Below are positions 1 through 7,950 of a DNA stretch of 33,166 bases, one piece after another. Made by a program: the position numbers and the translations under genes. Origin of the DNA: Fimbriiglobus sp. (lineage in GTDB: Bacteria; Planctomycetota; Planctomycetia; Gemmatales; Gemmataceae); contig JALHQU010000054.1 in the NCBI GenBank assembly GCA_022841795.1, positions 1 through 33,166 of the forward strand, written 5' to 3'. The notes below the pieces were generated by a model, which was not told the DNA's origin, did not search any database, and saw nothing but the letters and a program-made list of their open reading frames with translations. Positions within the stretch are counted from its first letter, which is position 1; each line of letters starts with the position of its first letter.

Positions 1-50
1 GCCCACGCCGTGGGCCGATCCGATTTCGGCCCACGGCGTGGGCCGACTAC
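1..50. repeat. Inverted repeat, 'CCCACGGCGTGGG' family
   Basis: Two copies of a short palindrome (CCCACGCCGTGGG and CCCACGGCGTGGG) lie head to head around a spacer, directly after the dapA stop codon at 52-54. The same right-hand unit, GTGGGCCG followed by CTACTT, recurs at 22884-22907 after mqnC. Its position suggests a transcription terminator or REP-type element downstream of dapA. It may extend beyond the left edge of the window. Confidence 0.7.
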
Positions 51-51
51 T

Positions 52-945
52 TTACAGCAGCCCGTACGCCGCCAGCGTCTGCTTCACCTTCGCCTCGCCG
101 GCCGCGTCCATCGGGCACATGGGCAGCCGCAGCTCGCCGCTGCCGCGGCCGAGCAGCTTCACCGCTGTCTTCACCGGGATCGGGTTGGTGGCCACGCCGA
201 GCATGTCGCGGCACAGCGGGAACAGCTTGCGGTGCCACGTCAGCGCCTCGGCGAAGTTGCCGGCCGCCGCCGCCCGCACCAGCGCCATCATGTCCTTCGG
301 CACGATGTTCCCGACCACGCTCACCACGCCCTTCCCGCCGATGCTCATGAGCGGCAGGGTCAGGCTGTCGTCCCCGCTCAGCAGGGCCAGGTCGCACAGG
401 GCGGCGATGCTCGACGCCTGATCCAGCGAGCCGGTGGCCTCCTTCACCGCCACCACAGTCGGGTACTGGTCGGCGATGCGGGCCAGCGTCTCCGGCAGGA
501 TGTTCGAGGCGGTGCGGCCGGGGATGTTGTAGATCACCTGCGGCAGGTCCACGGCGTCGGCGATGGCCCCGAAGTGGCGGTAGTACCCCTCCTGCGTCGG
601 CTTGTTGTAGTACGGCCCGACCTGGAGCGTGCCGGTGGCCCCGGCCTTCTTCGCCGCCTTCGTCATGCGGATGGCCTCGGCCGTGCTGTTCGACCCGGTG
701 CCGGCCATGATCTTGATCCGCCCGGCGGCCTTCTCGCACACGAACGCCACCACCTTCTCGTTCTCGTCGTGCGTGAGCGTCGGGCTTTCGCCGGTGGTGC
801 CGCACGGGGCGAGGGCGTCGGTGCCCTGCTCGATGTGCCACTCGACCAGCTTGCCGAGCGCATCCCAGTCGATCTCGCCGGCCTTGAACGGGGTGACGAT
901 GGCGACGGTGACGCCGGCGAACAGATCGCCTCGGGTACTCGACAT
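52..945 (-). CDS. dapA: 4-hydroxy-tetrahydrodipicolinate synthase
   Basis: This 297-residue protein has the usual length and motifs of the DapA class I aldolase family. It condenses pyruvate with aspartate semialdehyde in the cytoplasm, the first committed step to diaminopimelate and lysine. The pyruvate-binding GTTGES is at residues 49-54, Tyr113 lies in PYYNKP, YNIPGRT with the proton-relay Tyr139 is at 139-145, and the Schiff-base lysine is Lys168 in VAVKEATG. The ATG at 943-945 has a GAGG upstream. The gene is last in a long minus-strand run, but a 196-nt gap with an inverted repeat separates it from the terpene cyclase, so it is probably transcribed separately. N-acetylneuraminate-lyase-type relatives are the main alternative; the GTTGES and YNIPGRT motifs favour DapA. 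Confidence 0.95.
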   Translation of the reverse strand: MSSTRGDLFAGVTVAIVTPFKAGEIDWDALGKLVEWHIEQGTDALAPCGTTGESPTLTHDENEKVVAFVCEKAAGRIKIMAGTGSNSTAEAIRMTKAAKKAGATGTLQVGPYYNKPTQEGYYRHFGAIADAVDLPQVIYNIPGRTASNILPETLARIADQYPTVVAVKEATGSLDQASSIAALCDLALLSGDDSLTLPLMSIGGKGVVSVVGNIVPKDMMALVRAAAAGNFAEALTWHRKLFPLCRDMLGVATNPIPVKTAVKLLGRGSGELRLPMCPMDAAGEAKVKQTLAAYGLL

Positions 946-1026
946 GAGAGCCTCGGAGTTCAGGAGTCGGATTCGTTCCGTGACATCAGGTTAGCGACCC
1001 GCGTGAGCGCCGCAACGGTCCCGTCT

Positions 1027-1146
1027 TGTAGGTCGCGGTCGAGCCTCCCGGCAGGGAGGCGAGGCCCGACGTCCGATCACCTGCCCGAGATGTTAGTTGG
1101 GCGTCGGGCCTCACGCCCCGGTGGGGCGTTTCGACCGCGACCTACA
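1027..1146. repeat. Long inverted repeat between dapA and the terpene cyclase
   Basis: The outer arms, 1027-1042 and 1131-1146, are a perfect 16-bp inverted repeat (core TAGGTCGCGGTCGA). An inner imperfect pair built on GGCCCGAC/GTCGGGCC lies between them. The stop codon of the upstream terpene cyclase (1142-1144) is inside the right arm. The element is downstream of one gene and upstream of dapA, so it may terminate transcription or stabilise the mRNA end. Apart from this element and the dapA leader, nothing else is seen in the 946-1141 gap. Confidence 0.7.
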
Positions 1147-3067
1147 CCAGCCGGCCGAGTGCCGCAACGGTGTACACGAGCGGGTACAGCTTCTCGAAGT
1201 ACCACAGGTTGGCGAAGTAGAACCCGATGGGCGACGGCGGGAAGTGGGTGCCGTTGTGCGTGGCGGCGGCGAGGTAGGACACCCCCCGGTTGATCACCTG
1301 CGCCGGGCGGAGTGTGCCTTCCACCTCCCCCCTTGCGGGGGAGGTCGGCGAGACGAAGTCGAGCCGGGTGGGGGGTTCTTCCAACCACCCCCCACCCGCC
1401 AACTCCTGCGGAGTTGACGACCTCCCCCGCAAGGGGGGAGGTGTGAAAACGGCCGCCAACCCCTCCACCGCCAGCGCCGTCTCCTCGATGCTGCTCGGCG
1501 TGCCGGCCCGCCCGCCCCACCCGCCGTCGGCGTTCTGCGTGCCGATCAGCCACTCCGCCCCGCGGTCGAGCGCCGCCTGAAACTCCGCCGGCAACCCCGG
1601 CACGTCCGCCAGCCGCAGCACCCGGCTGGTGCCGTAGGTCAGGTTCGCCACGTCGTCGGCGTGCTGGTTCCCGAACCACAGCGGCGGCCACGCCCCGTCC
1701 GGCCGTTGCGTCTTCATCAGGTACGCGATGCCCCGCTTCGTTCCGGCGTCGATGCGGCGTTGTAGCTTCGCGTCCAGTCGGCCTCGCCACGCGGCCCAGG
1801 CGAGCAGGGCGTGCGCCGTCAAGTCGTTGCTGCTGCGGTCGAACGGCAGGCCGGTCCACCCGCGGCAGAAGGTGGGGATGCCGCCGTCGGCGTTCTGCAA
1901 ATCCAGCAGCCACGTCACTCCGGCAGATGCCGCTGACAAGACACCGGCATCCGGCTCGCCGAGCTTCGCCAGCGCGAGCAGGGCGCCGGGGGTGTCGTCC
2001 GCGTCCGGCACCCCGCCGGACAGGTCGGTCCACGCCCACCCGCCCGGCGCGGCCATCGTGTACGGGTGGACGGTGCGGTACTGCTGGGCGAGGAGCCACT
2101 GCACGAGACTTGGCGAGCCGGGAGCGTGAGCGACCGGAGGCTCCGCATCACTCCGGTCGCTCACGCTCCCGGCTCGCCAAGTCACGCCAAGCGCGTTCAG
2201 GGCGAGCGTCGTCACCCACGTCGTCAGGTTGGTGTCGATCGGCCAACTGCCGTCCGGCCGCACGCTCCGCTCCAGGAACTCCAGCCCGTGCCTCACCACC
2301 GCGTGGTCCCGCCACCCGGCCCCGATCAGGCTCATGCACACGAACGACGTGAGCGGGGTGGCTTCCAGATACCCGCCGGTGGTCGGCTGAATCTGCCTCA
2401 GCTTCCGCAGCGTGCGGCCGCTCGTGATCCAGCGGAGGAACCGCGTGAGCGGATTCCACGTCGGCCGCTTCGCGTGCCGCACCTGGCCGATGGCGATGAG
2501 CGCCGGCAGGGCGTAGCTGACCACCGGCAGCCGCAGGATTTGGAAACACCAGAACGGCAGGGCGGCCAACTCGAACGGCAGTTGCGGAACGACCCGCCAC
2601 GGGTCGTTCCCCAGCCGCTCGGCCAGCGCCAGCATGGTGAGGATGGGCACCGAAAACGTGCGGTCCTTGCCGTACCGATCCGCGACCGCTTTTGCCAGCG
2701 GCACCGGGTCGAGCGTGCCGGCGTGCTGGCGAATCCAGTCTTCGGCGCGTTCGACGGTGGCTGCGTACTCCTTCGCCTCGGGGATGTTGAACACCGCCCA
2801 GCCGAGGCACGTCGTACTCAGGTTGCTGAAGCTCTTCGTCGTGTCGCCCCACCCGCCGTCGGCGTTCTGGTTGTCGGCCAGCCACTTCAGCCCGTTGCGA
2901 ACGAGCGGGGCGTACTTCGGGTCGCCGTGCAGACTCAGCGTGTACACGGCCGTGGCGGTGGACAGGGCCGACGTGGACAGCTCGCCGACCCAGTACCCGC
3001 CGGGGGTGCGTTCGGCGAGCAGAGCGGCGCGAGCGTTGGCGAGCATCTCGTGCAGCAGGTCAGACAC
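1142..3067 (-). CDS. Squalene-hopene-cyclase-like class II terpene cyclase
   Basis: The 641-residue protein belongs to the squalene/oxidosqualene cyclase superfamily (alpha/alpha barrels). The protonating DxDD motif is intact (DADDT, Asp355-Asp358), and QW-type repeats (QNADGGWGDT near 67-76, RPDGSWP, QNADGGIP, RPDGAWPP, QNADGGWGG) recur. The family makes hopene or related cyclised triterpenes at the membrane; the substrate here is unknown. The start is GTG at 3065-3067, overlapping the stop of the preceding toroid gene by 8 nt (GTGTCTGA), which implies translational coupling. Two palindromic elements are read through in frame, at about residues 296-321 (2107-2183) and 542-582 (1322-1443); without them the protein is about 575 residues, short for an SHC. 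The immediate neighbours, a polyprenyl diphosphate synthase and a second toroid protein, support a terpenoid pathway. Whether the insertions leave the enzyme active cannot be read from sequence. Confidence 0.85.
   Translation of the reverse strand: MSDLLHEMLANARAALLAERTPGGYWVGELSTSALSTATAVYTLSLHGDPKYAPLVRNGLKWLADNQNADGGWGDTTKSFSNLSTTCLGWAVFNIPEAKEYAATVERAEDWIRQHAGTLDPVPLAKAVADRYGKDRTFSVPILTMLALAERLGNDPWRVVPQLPFELAALPFWCFQILRLPVVSYALPALIAIGQVRHAKRPTWNPLTRFLRWITSGRTLRKLRQIQPTTGGYLEATPLTSFVCMSLIGAGWRDHAVVRHGLEFLERSVRPDGSWPIDTNLTTWVTTLALNALGVTWRAGSVSDRSDAEPPVAHAPGSPSLVQWLLAQQYRTVHPYTMAAPGGWAWTDLSGGVPDADDTPGALLALAKLGEPDAGVLSAASAGVTWLLDLQNADGGIPTFCRGWTGLPFDRSSNDLTAHALLAWAAWRGRLDAKLQRRIDAGTKRGIAYLMKTQRPDGAWPPLWFGNQHADDVANLTYGTSRVLRLADVPGLPAEFQAALDRGAEWLIGTQNADGGWGGRAGTPSSIEETALAVEGLAAVFTPPPLRGRSSTPQELAGGGWLEEPPTRLDFVSPTSPARGEVEGTLRPAQVINRGVSYLAAATHNGTHFPPSPIGFYFANLWYFEKLYPLVYTVAALGRLV
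1322..1443. repeat. Nested palindromic element inside the terpene cyclase gene
   Basis: The arms 1322-1346 and 1419-1443 form a perfect 25-bp inverted repeat with core CACCTCCCCCCTTGCGGGGG. Inside it, a second G-run/C-run hairpin (near 1367-1399) and a small AACTCCTGCGGAGTT hairpin (1401-1415) are nested. It is translated without a stop as part of the cyclase C-terminal half, adding about 41 proline-, glycine- and arginine-rich residues unlike the surrounding protein. Confidence 0.85.
2107..2183. repeat. 32-bp perfect inverted repeat inside the terpene cyclase gene
   Basis: The arms 2107-2138 and 2152-2183 are perfectly complementary over 32 bp with a 13-nt loop (core GGCGAGCCGGGAGCGTGAGC). 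The element is read through in frame between two normal cyclase segments (after NALGVTW, before VQWLLAQQ). A 27-nt half of the same element occurs at 12538-12564, in the 5' end of the pseudopilin gene. Confidence 0.9.
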
Positions 3068-3944
3068 TGAGGTGCCCCAGCGCGAGCAGCCCGTAGTACG
3101 TGTACTCCACGTCCAGCGTGTCGTCGGACCAGGTGCCGTGGAACCCGCCTTTGCTCGTCCACAGCGTGTCGATGAAGTCCAGGCACGGCTCGCGGATCGG
3201 GTCCAGATCGGCGTGCAACCCGGCGAGCGCGTGCAGGGCGGTAGCGGTGCTGAGCAGGTCCGGCATCGGGGTCATCGGGGTGGCGAAGAACCCGCCGTCG
3301 GCGGCGTGCCGCGACAGCAGCCAGTCGCCGATGCCGTCCGGGATCGGCTGGTGGTACTGACGCAGCAGTGTCACCGCCGCGGCGGTGGACGGAGTTAACC
3401 CCAGCGGCACGTCGAGTTGGTTGGCGTACCCGCCGTCCTCCGCCCGCAGGCGGTTGACGCAGTTCAGCACGCCCGGCACGTCCGGCAGGTCGCGGCCCAA
3501 ATCCTGGTACGCCCCGAGCGCGAGGAAGCACCCGTAGATGGTGCCGTCCTTCTCGCCCGGTTCCTGGGCGTACCCGCCGTCGGCCGAGCGGAAGGATTCG
3601 ACTTTGCTCAGGATGGCATCAGCCGGGATGTGCCGGTGTTCGTCTTTCGGCATGCCGGCCCAGCAGCGGCACAGGCACGAGAGGTGAACGAAGTCGAGAT
3701 CGGCGCCCGCCCCCTGGCTCTTCAGGTAGCCGAGTACCTGCGGAATCGGCAGATCGGCCCGCAGGGCGAACAGCCCCTCCAGGCCGAACACGGTGTAGTA
3801 CAGGTCGGGGTTGCCGGCCCGGTCCGCAAACCCGCCGGCCGGGGTGAGCTGGCTCCGCAGGTAGTCCCGCACCAGGTCGGCGCTGTCACCCAGCAGCTTC
3901 GGCGACAGCCGCGCCACCTGCAGCATTTCGAGCCTCGAACTCAC
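3060..3944 (-). CDS. Prenyltransferase/squalene-oxidase-repeat (alpha/alpha toroid) protein
   Basis: The 294-residue protein contains about five internal repeats that begin with GGF or GGY (GGFADRAGNPDLYYTVFG, GGYAQEPGEKDGTIYG, GGYANQL, GGFFATP, GGFHGTWSDD). This pattern is typical of the beta subunit of protein prenyltransferases and of half-cyclases. It lacks a DxDD motif, and I cannot identify the Asp/Cys/His zinc site of true prenyltransferase beta subunits, so the activity is uncertain; it could be a cyclase partner or an isoprenoid-binding protein. The GTG start at 3942-3944 follows a purine-rich GAAGGGGTGG. The gene overlaps the upstream polyprenyl synthase gene by 59 nt and the downstream cyclase gene by 8 nt, so all three are almost certainly one operon. 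Confidence 0.8.
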   Translation of the reverse strand: MSSRLEMLQVARLSPKLLGDSADLVRDYLRSQLTPAGGFADRAGNPDLYYTVFGLEGLFALRADLPIPQVLGYLKSQGAGADLDFVHLSCLCRCWAGMPKDEHRHIPADAILSKVESFRSADGGYAQEPGEKDGTIYGCFLALGAYQDLGRDLPDVPGVLNCVNRLRAEDGGYANQLDVPLGLTPSTAAAVTLLRQYHQPIPDGIGDWLLSRHAADGGFFATPMTPMPDLLSTATALHALAGLHADLDPIREPCLDFIDTLWTSKGGFHGTWSDDTLDVEYTYYGLLALGHLSV

Positions 3945-5598
3945 TGCACCACCCCTTCACCTCGACGCCGAAGATCTTGCTCACCACCCGCCGCAGCAGC
4001 CCCTTCAGGGTCGGGCTGTCCACCGCCTCCAGCGTCTTCACGGCCTGCTCTTTGTACGACTCCATCATCTGCCGCGACCGCTCGGTCGCCCCGAGGCGGT
4101 CCACCACTTCCTTCGCCTCGACCGGGCTGAACCCGGCGGCCCGCCGCCAGACGCCTTCGAGGAGGTCGTGGTCCGGCCCCTTCGCCCGCTCGTAGGCCAC
4201 GGCGAGCGGGAAGGCCGGGCGGGCGGCGGTGATGTCGTCGCCGTCGCCGTTCGTCAGGTCATCCACGTCGTCGCGGATCTGGTAGGCGATGCCGAGCGCT
4301 TCGCTGTACTCGGTGAGCGTCTTGTGCAGGCCGGCGTCGGCACCGGCGAACGCCGCCCCGAGCCGCAACGCCACCTCGAACGCCGGGGCCGTCTTGCGGC
4401 GGTGGATGTCGGCCACCTCCTCCGGCTTCAGCGGCCGCGGGTTGTTCGTCCACGTCAGTTCCGCCCCCTGGCCGAGGCAGAGGGCCCGGTGGCCGTCGGC
4501 AGCGATCTTCACCATCAGCGCCCGCACCGCCGGCGGCGCTTCGGTCTCGGCGATCAGCCGGTAGCCTTCGCCGAGCAACAGGTCGCCGACGTTCAGCGCC
4601 ACCGGCACCCCGTGTTCGGCGTGGACGGTCGCCTCGCCGTACCGCAGGTCGTCGCCGTCCTCGATGTCGTCGTGGATCAGACTGGCCTTGTGGAAGCACT
4701 CGACCGCCACGGCCAGCTTCTTCAGGTCGGCGGGGAACGGCACCTCCTGGTCGTCTTGCAGCGCCTTCCACGCGCACGCCGCCAGGAACGGCCGCCACCG
4801 CTTGCCTGACTTCGCCAGCCACGCCCGGCCGATCTGTTCGGTTTCCGAATCGCCCGGCCCCATCAGTTCGGTCAGCGATTCCGGCGCGAACCACTCGTCC
4901 ACCTCGTGCCGCACGGCGTCCAGGTCCATGCGGTAGGTGCGGTCGTCGCTGCTCAGGTGGATGTACTCCCACACCCACTCCACATCCACGCCGGTGTCCT
5001 TGCAGTCGTCGTTCAGCAGCGGGATCGCCACGCCGGGGATGGCGGCGGACTCCATGTACGGGAACGCCCGCTCCAGCACCGACAGGCAGCTCACCCCGAG
5101 GATGGCGTCGATCTTCCCGGTCTGGATGATCGCCATGACGAGCGCCGACCCTTCGGCCGTCAGCACCGCGTACCCCAGCTTCTCGGCCTCGTTCTGCAAG
5201 TCCTGGATGGTGCAAAGGCCGCACTGCTTGCACAGCAGGCCGAACTCGTCGAACGGGGCCGGGCAGCGGTCTTCCACCCGCAGGCACTTGGGCAGCAGCA
5301 GCAGGCGGCGGTCGTAGGGCACGCTGGCGAGCGCCTCGCGGTTCGCCTCGCCGTTCAGCACCACGCCGACGTAGTTGGTGTACTTCTCGTCCAGCCCGGC
5401 GAGGGCGACCAGCTTGGCCGCGTGCTTCTGGAGTTCGGCCAGCGACAGCGGGATGACCACCTTCTCGCGGGCGACGTACCGCTGCGCGAGGGTGCGGACC
5501 AGTTCCCGCTGCTCCTTCGTCTGGGGCACGGTCTCCTGCGGCGGCCGGTCCTTCACCATCGGGACCGCGCGGGGCAGGGTGAGCAGCGGGAGTTGCAT
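3886..5598 (-). CDS. DUF116-polyprenyl diphosphate synthase fusion
   Basis: The 570-residue protein appears to fuse two domains. Residues about 30-235 match the DUF116 pattern: LPKCLR (Cys105), Cys112, and Cys123-x2-Cys126-x2-Cys129, followed by further conserved-looking segments; a metal or iron-sulfur site is likely. Residues about 245-540 are a trans-isoprenyl diphosphate synthase: GKRWRPFL, first Asp-rich motif DDIED at 310-314 and second motif DDVDD at 443-447, the Mg-diphosphate ligands for chain elongation of IPP with an allylic primer. The expected product is a C15-C20 diphosphate, but length cannot be judged reliably. The ATG is at 5596-5598. The gene overlaps the next gene of the terpenoid operon by 59 nt. 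The fusion links isoprenoid synthesis to the cysteine/redox genes found upstream. Confidence 0.85.
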   Translation of the reverse strand: MQLPLLTLPRAVPMVKDRPPQETVPQTKEQRELVRTLAQRYVAREKVVIPLSLAELQKHAAKLVALAGLDEKYTNYVGVVLNGEANREALASVPYDRRLLLLPKCLRVEDRCPAPFDEFGLLCKQCGLCTIQDLQNEAEKLGYAVLTAEGSALVMAIIQTGKIDAILGVSCLSVLERAFPYMESAAIPGVAIPLLNDDCKDTGVDVEWVWEYIHLSSDDRTYRMDLDAVRHEVDEWFAPESLTELMGPGDSETEQIGRAWLAKSGKRWRPFLAACAWKALQDDQEVPFPADLKKLAVAVECFHKASLIHDDIEDGDDLRYGEATVHAEHGVPVALNVGDLLLGEGYRLIAETEAPPAVRALMVKIAADGHRALCLGQGAELTWTNNPRPLKPEEVADIHRRKTAPAFEVALRLGAAFAGADAGLHKTLTEYSEALGIAYQIRDDVDDLTNGDGDDITAARPAFPLAVAYERAKGPDHDLLEGVWRRAAGFSPVEAKEVVDRLGATERSRQMMESYKEQAVKTLEAVDSPTLKGLLRRVVSKIFGVEVKGWCSEFEARNAAGGAAVAEAAG

Positions 5599-5632
5599 AT
5601 CGAATCCTGAAGTTCAGGGTTCATACCAGGAT

Positions 5633-5990
5633 ACCCAGGGCAGACGCCGTGGGCTACATTCCACACCCAGGGCGTCCGCCCTGGGCTACGTCAGCCGGCC
5701 GCTTCGCAGCGGAAATCCGATTCGCCTCGATCCGAGTTCCCAGGGCTGACGCCCTGGGCTACGGCCGACGGTCCCTCCGGGACGCAAGCACGGCCGGTAT
5801 TCGCCCGGAGGTCGGGAATTCGCTCCTCGGGCACCCCATTACTCGCAAATCCGGGGCGCAACCGCGGTCGGTTTTCGCCCCGGAGGGGCCGTCTGACGTA
5901 GCCCAGGCCGTGAGGCCTGGGTACGGGGGCGGTTTTGCTTTCGCCCCGGAGGGGCCGGCGGCCGTAGCCCAGGGCGTCAGCCCTGGGTAT
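5633..5990. repeat. Array of REP-like palindromes upstream of the DUF116-polyprenyl synthase
   Basis: Five copies of a palindromic unit with core CCCAGGGCTGACGCCCTGGG followed by CTAC lie at about 5633-5657, 5664-5690, 5738-5763 (one orientation) and 5896-5922, 5962-5990 (inverted orientation). Several are accompanied by a second unit resembling CCCCGGAGGGGCCG. Alternate orientations resemble BIME arrays of REP sequences. The 400-nt space between the transposase and the DUF116-polyprenyl synthase gene holds only this array and the leader of the latter. Confidence 0.85.
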
Positions 5991-6000
5991 TCAAGCATCC

Positions 6001-6447
6001 TCAATCCCACAAATACCGCTCGTCGTACTCCACCTCGTGCCGTTTCAGCATCTCCAGGAACTCGTCCTGAAACGTCTGCTTCTGGTGGTGTTCCCGCTGC
6101 CGGGCGAGGTACTTCACCACGTCCGGCACCACCGACGGGCTGACCGTGAACCCGCCGTACCCGTTCTGCCACCCGAACCCGCGGTCGCCCAGGTCGTGCC
6201 GCCAGCCGGACGAGTTCGTCTTGATGTCGCGGACCAGGTCGGCCACCGCGATCGTCGCCGGGAAGCGGACCAGCAGGTGGACGTGATCCTCCACGCTCCC
6301 CGCCGCTAGCAGCTCGCCGTTCCGGTGCTTGGCGATGCCGCCGATGTAGGCGTGTAGGTCGTCCCGCCAGTCGTCGGTGATGAGCGGGGCGCGGCTCTTG
6401 GTGCTGAACACGGTGTGCAGCAGCAGGCGGGTGTAGGTGTGGGCCAC
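6001..6447 (-). CDS. REP-associated / IS200-type Y1 transposase
   Basis: The 148-residue protein has the single-domain HUH transposase pattern: the metal-binding HVH inside VEDHVHLLVRFP (about residues 52-63), the GYGGFTVS segment, the YLARQREHH block with the likely nucleophilic tyrosine, and a C-terminal YDERYLWD. Enzymes of this family cut and rejoin single-stranded DNA at hairpins and move IS200 elements or REP sequences. The start is GTG at 6445-6447. It interrupts the minus-strand run between the radical SAM gene and the DUF116-polyprenyl synthase gene and lies within palindromes of one family, favouring a RAYT function. It appears intact. Confidence 0.85.
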   Translation of the reverse strand: MAHTYTRLLLHTVFSTKSRAPLITDDWRDDLHAYIGGIAKHRNGELLAAGSVEDHVHLLVRFPATIAVADLVRDIKTNSSGWRHDLGDRGFGWQNGYGGFTVSPSVVPDVVKYLARQREHHQKQTFQDEFLEMLKRHEVEYDERYLWD

Positions 6448-6505
6448 GACATCCGCCTCCGAGGTCGCCGGCCCCTCCGGGGCGGGGCGGTTGGGTGGGT
6501 TGCGT

Positions 6506-6622
6506 TCACCCAGGGCTGACGCCCTGGGCTACAGCCGACGGCCGCTCCGCGGCGAAGACGGCCGGCACTTCTTGCGTCCCGGAGGGACCGCCGGCCGTAG
6601 CCCAGGGCGTCAGCCCTGGGTA
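6506..6622. repeat. REP-like palindrome pair upstream of the transposase gene
   Basis: Two units of the CCCAGGGCTGACGCCCTGGG family face each other: 6506-6534 forward and 6594-6622 inverted. Between them is another inverted pair containing GCCGGC/GACGGCCG-type sequence. The radical SAM stop codon (6629-6631) is six bases from the right-hand unit, so the element could also act as its 3' hairpin. Confidence 0.85.
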
Positions 6623-6628
6623 TTTCGG

Positions 6629-7822
6629 TCACGTATACGCCCCGAAGCCGAAGAACCAGTGCTTCTTGGCGAAGCGGTAGGCCCAGTGTTCCTCGGGGAT
6701 TTCGTGGCCGGGGTTGCTCTGGCTGTTCCGCGGGGTCATCCGCTCCACTTCGGCCATCGCCGTCTTCCGCGCCGTCGTGTCCTTCGCCCCGTGCTTGACG
6801 ACCAGCTCCTTGATGAGCTGCGGCTTCTCCAGCACGATGCACCCGCGGGTCACTTTCGCGCTCTCCTCGCGGAACTCCTTCAGGAACGCCGACTGCGTCA
6901 GCAGTTCGTAGACGCTCCGCGTCTTGTCGTGAATCGATTCGGTGGCGAACTGGATGATCGGGCACGGCTCGATGTCGCCCCACGGCCCGATGTGGTGGCT
7001 CACCCCCGTCGCCATCGGACAAAGGGCTTGCCCTTTGTCGTCCCAGTACGGATCGACGACGGCGATGGGCAGCTTCGCCCGCATCTGCACCCCGAACCGG
7101 CGGACGTGCAGCACCTGTTCGGGCGTGAGCGCCAGGTCGTAGTTCGGGTCGGGGCCGACCGGCCGGTAGGTGTGGAACCAGGCGTAATGCACGCCGAGCG
7201 AGATCAGCTTCTTCAGCCACTCCTCGCTCACGAGGTCGATGTTCGTGCGGCAGATGCTGCTCGCCACGCCGATGACGAGCTTGTGCTTGCGGCAGTTCTC
7301 CAGCCCGGCGAGCGTCTTCACCAGCACGTCGCTCCGCCCGCGGCGCTGGTCGCTCACCAGGGCCGTGCCCTCGATGCTAATCAGCGGGGTGACGTTGCCG
7401 GCCCGGTTCAGCCGCTTCGCCACCGCGTCCGTAATCAGTTGCCCGTTGGTGAACACCTGGAAGTAGCAGTCCGGGTGGGCGTCGAACACGTCCAGCAGGT
7501 GCGGGTGCATGAACGGCTCGCCGCCGAGGATGCCGAAGTAGCTGTTCCCCTTCCGCTTGGCGTCGCGGATCACCCGATTCAGCGTGTCCTTGTCGATGAT
7601 GTTCTGTTTGGCCGCCACGTCCACCCAGCAGCCCTGGCACCGCAGGTTGCAACTGTTGATGACGCTGATGAACAGGAACGGCGGGAAGTGGACGCCCCGC
7701 CTCAGCCGCGACTTGAACCGCTCGACCGACACCATCCCCTTCAGCCCGAAGTTGTACCCGAGCTTCCACAAGAGGCGGGGGTCCACCTCGGTGAGCATCC
7801 GCTTGGCGAAGGAGAAAATCAT
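6629..7822 (-). CDS. Radical SAM enzyme, uncharacterised
   Basis: The 397-residue protein carries the SAM-radical [4Fe-4S] motif Cys58-x3-Cys62-x2-Cys65 (CNLRCQGC), preceded by a strand PPFLFISVIN, and the SAM-amine-binding GGEP at 100-103. A later segment GPWGDIEPCP resembles the auxiliary-cluster region of SPASM-type proteins, but too few cysteines are evident to call a full SPASM domain. The substrate is unknown. It lies between an iron-sulfur ferredoxin gene and the terpenoid genes on the same strand, so it may modify the terpenoid or a lipid. It does not resemble the HpnH adenosylhopane enzyme around its cluster motif. The ATG at 7820-7822 follows GGAACTGC. Confidence 0.8.
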   Translation of the reverse strand: MIFSFAKRMLTEVDPRLLWKLGYNFGLKGMVSVERFKSRLRRGVHFPPFLFISVINSCNLRCQGCWVDVAAKQNIIDKDTLNRVIRDAKRKGNSYFGILGGEPFMHPHLLDVFDAHPDCYFQVFTNGQLITDAVAKRLNRAGNVTPLISIEGTALVSDQRRGRSDVLVKTLAGLENCRKHKLVIGVASSICRTNIDLVSEEWLKKLISLGVHYAWFHTYRPVGPDPNYDLALTPEQVLHVRRFGVQMRAKLPIAVVDPYWDDKGQALCPMATGVSHHIGPWGDIEPCPIIQFATESIHDKTRSVYELLTQSAFLKEFREESAKVTRGCIVLEKPQLIKELVVKHGAKDTTARKTAMAEVERMTPRNSQSNPGHEIPEEHWAYRFAKKHWFFGFGAYT

Positions 7823-7838
7823 GAAGCAGTTCCAAAGA

Positions 7839-7950
7839 AGATTTCACCGCCGAGGGCACAAGAGGGCACGAGAGGAAAACACGAAGTAGTCGAGTTCAGA
7901 AAACTCTGCATTCTCTCATGTGCTCTCATGTGCCCTCGGCGGTGAAATCT
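7839..7950. repeat. Long hairpin between the ferredoxin and radical SAM genes
   Basis: The arms 7839-7860 and 7929-7950 are a perfect 22-bp inverted repeat (core GATTTCACCGCCGAGGGCAC), extended by an imperfect GAGGGCACGAGAG/CTCTCATGTGCTCTC pair. The right arm encodes the last residues and the stop of the ferredoxin gene (stop at 7916-7918); the left arm lies just upstream of the radical SAM start. Confidence 0.85.

Larger units (their letters stand above)
5633..6622. mobile_element. Putative REP-transposase locus (transposase plus flanking REP arrays)
   Basis: A single-domain Y1 transposase gene (6001-6447) is bracketed by palindromes of one family: five units on its 3' side and two on its 5' side (6506-6534, 6594-6622). 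The units at 5962-5990 and 6594-6622 are near-identical and in the same orientation. This is the arrangement described for REP-associated tyrosine transposases (RAYTs). No accessory orfB and no IS ends with target duplications were recognised, so boundaries are approximate. Confidence 0.65.

Noticed and set aside
5633-6622. CRISPR array
   Set aside because: The repeats are palindromes in both orientations with irregular spacing, and no cas gene is present.
6629-7822. HpnH (adenosyl hopene transferase) as the identity of the radical SAM gene
   Set aside because: Tempting because of the nearby cyclase, but the sequence around the cluster motif and the C-terminal cysteine region do not resemble HpnH as I know it.
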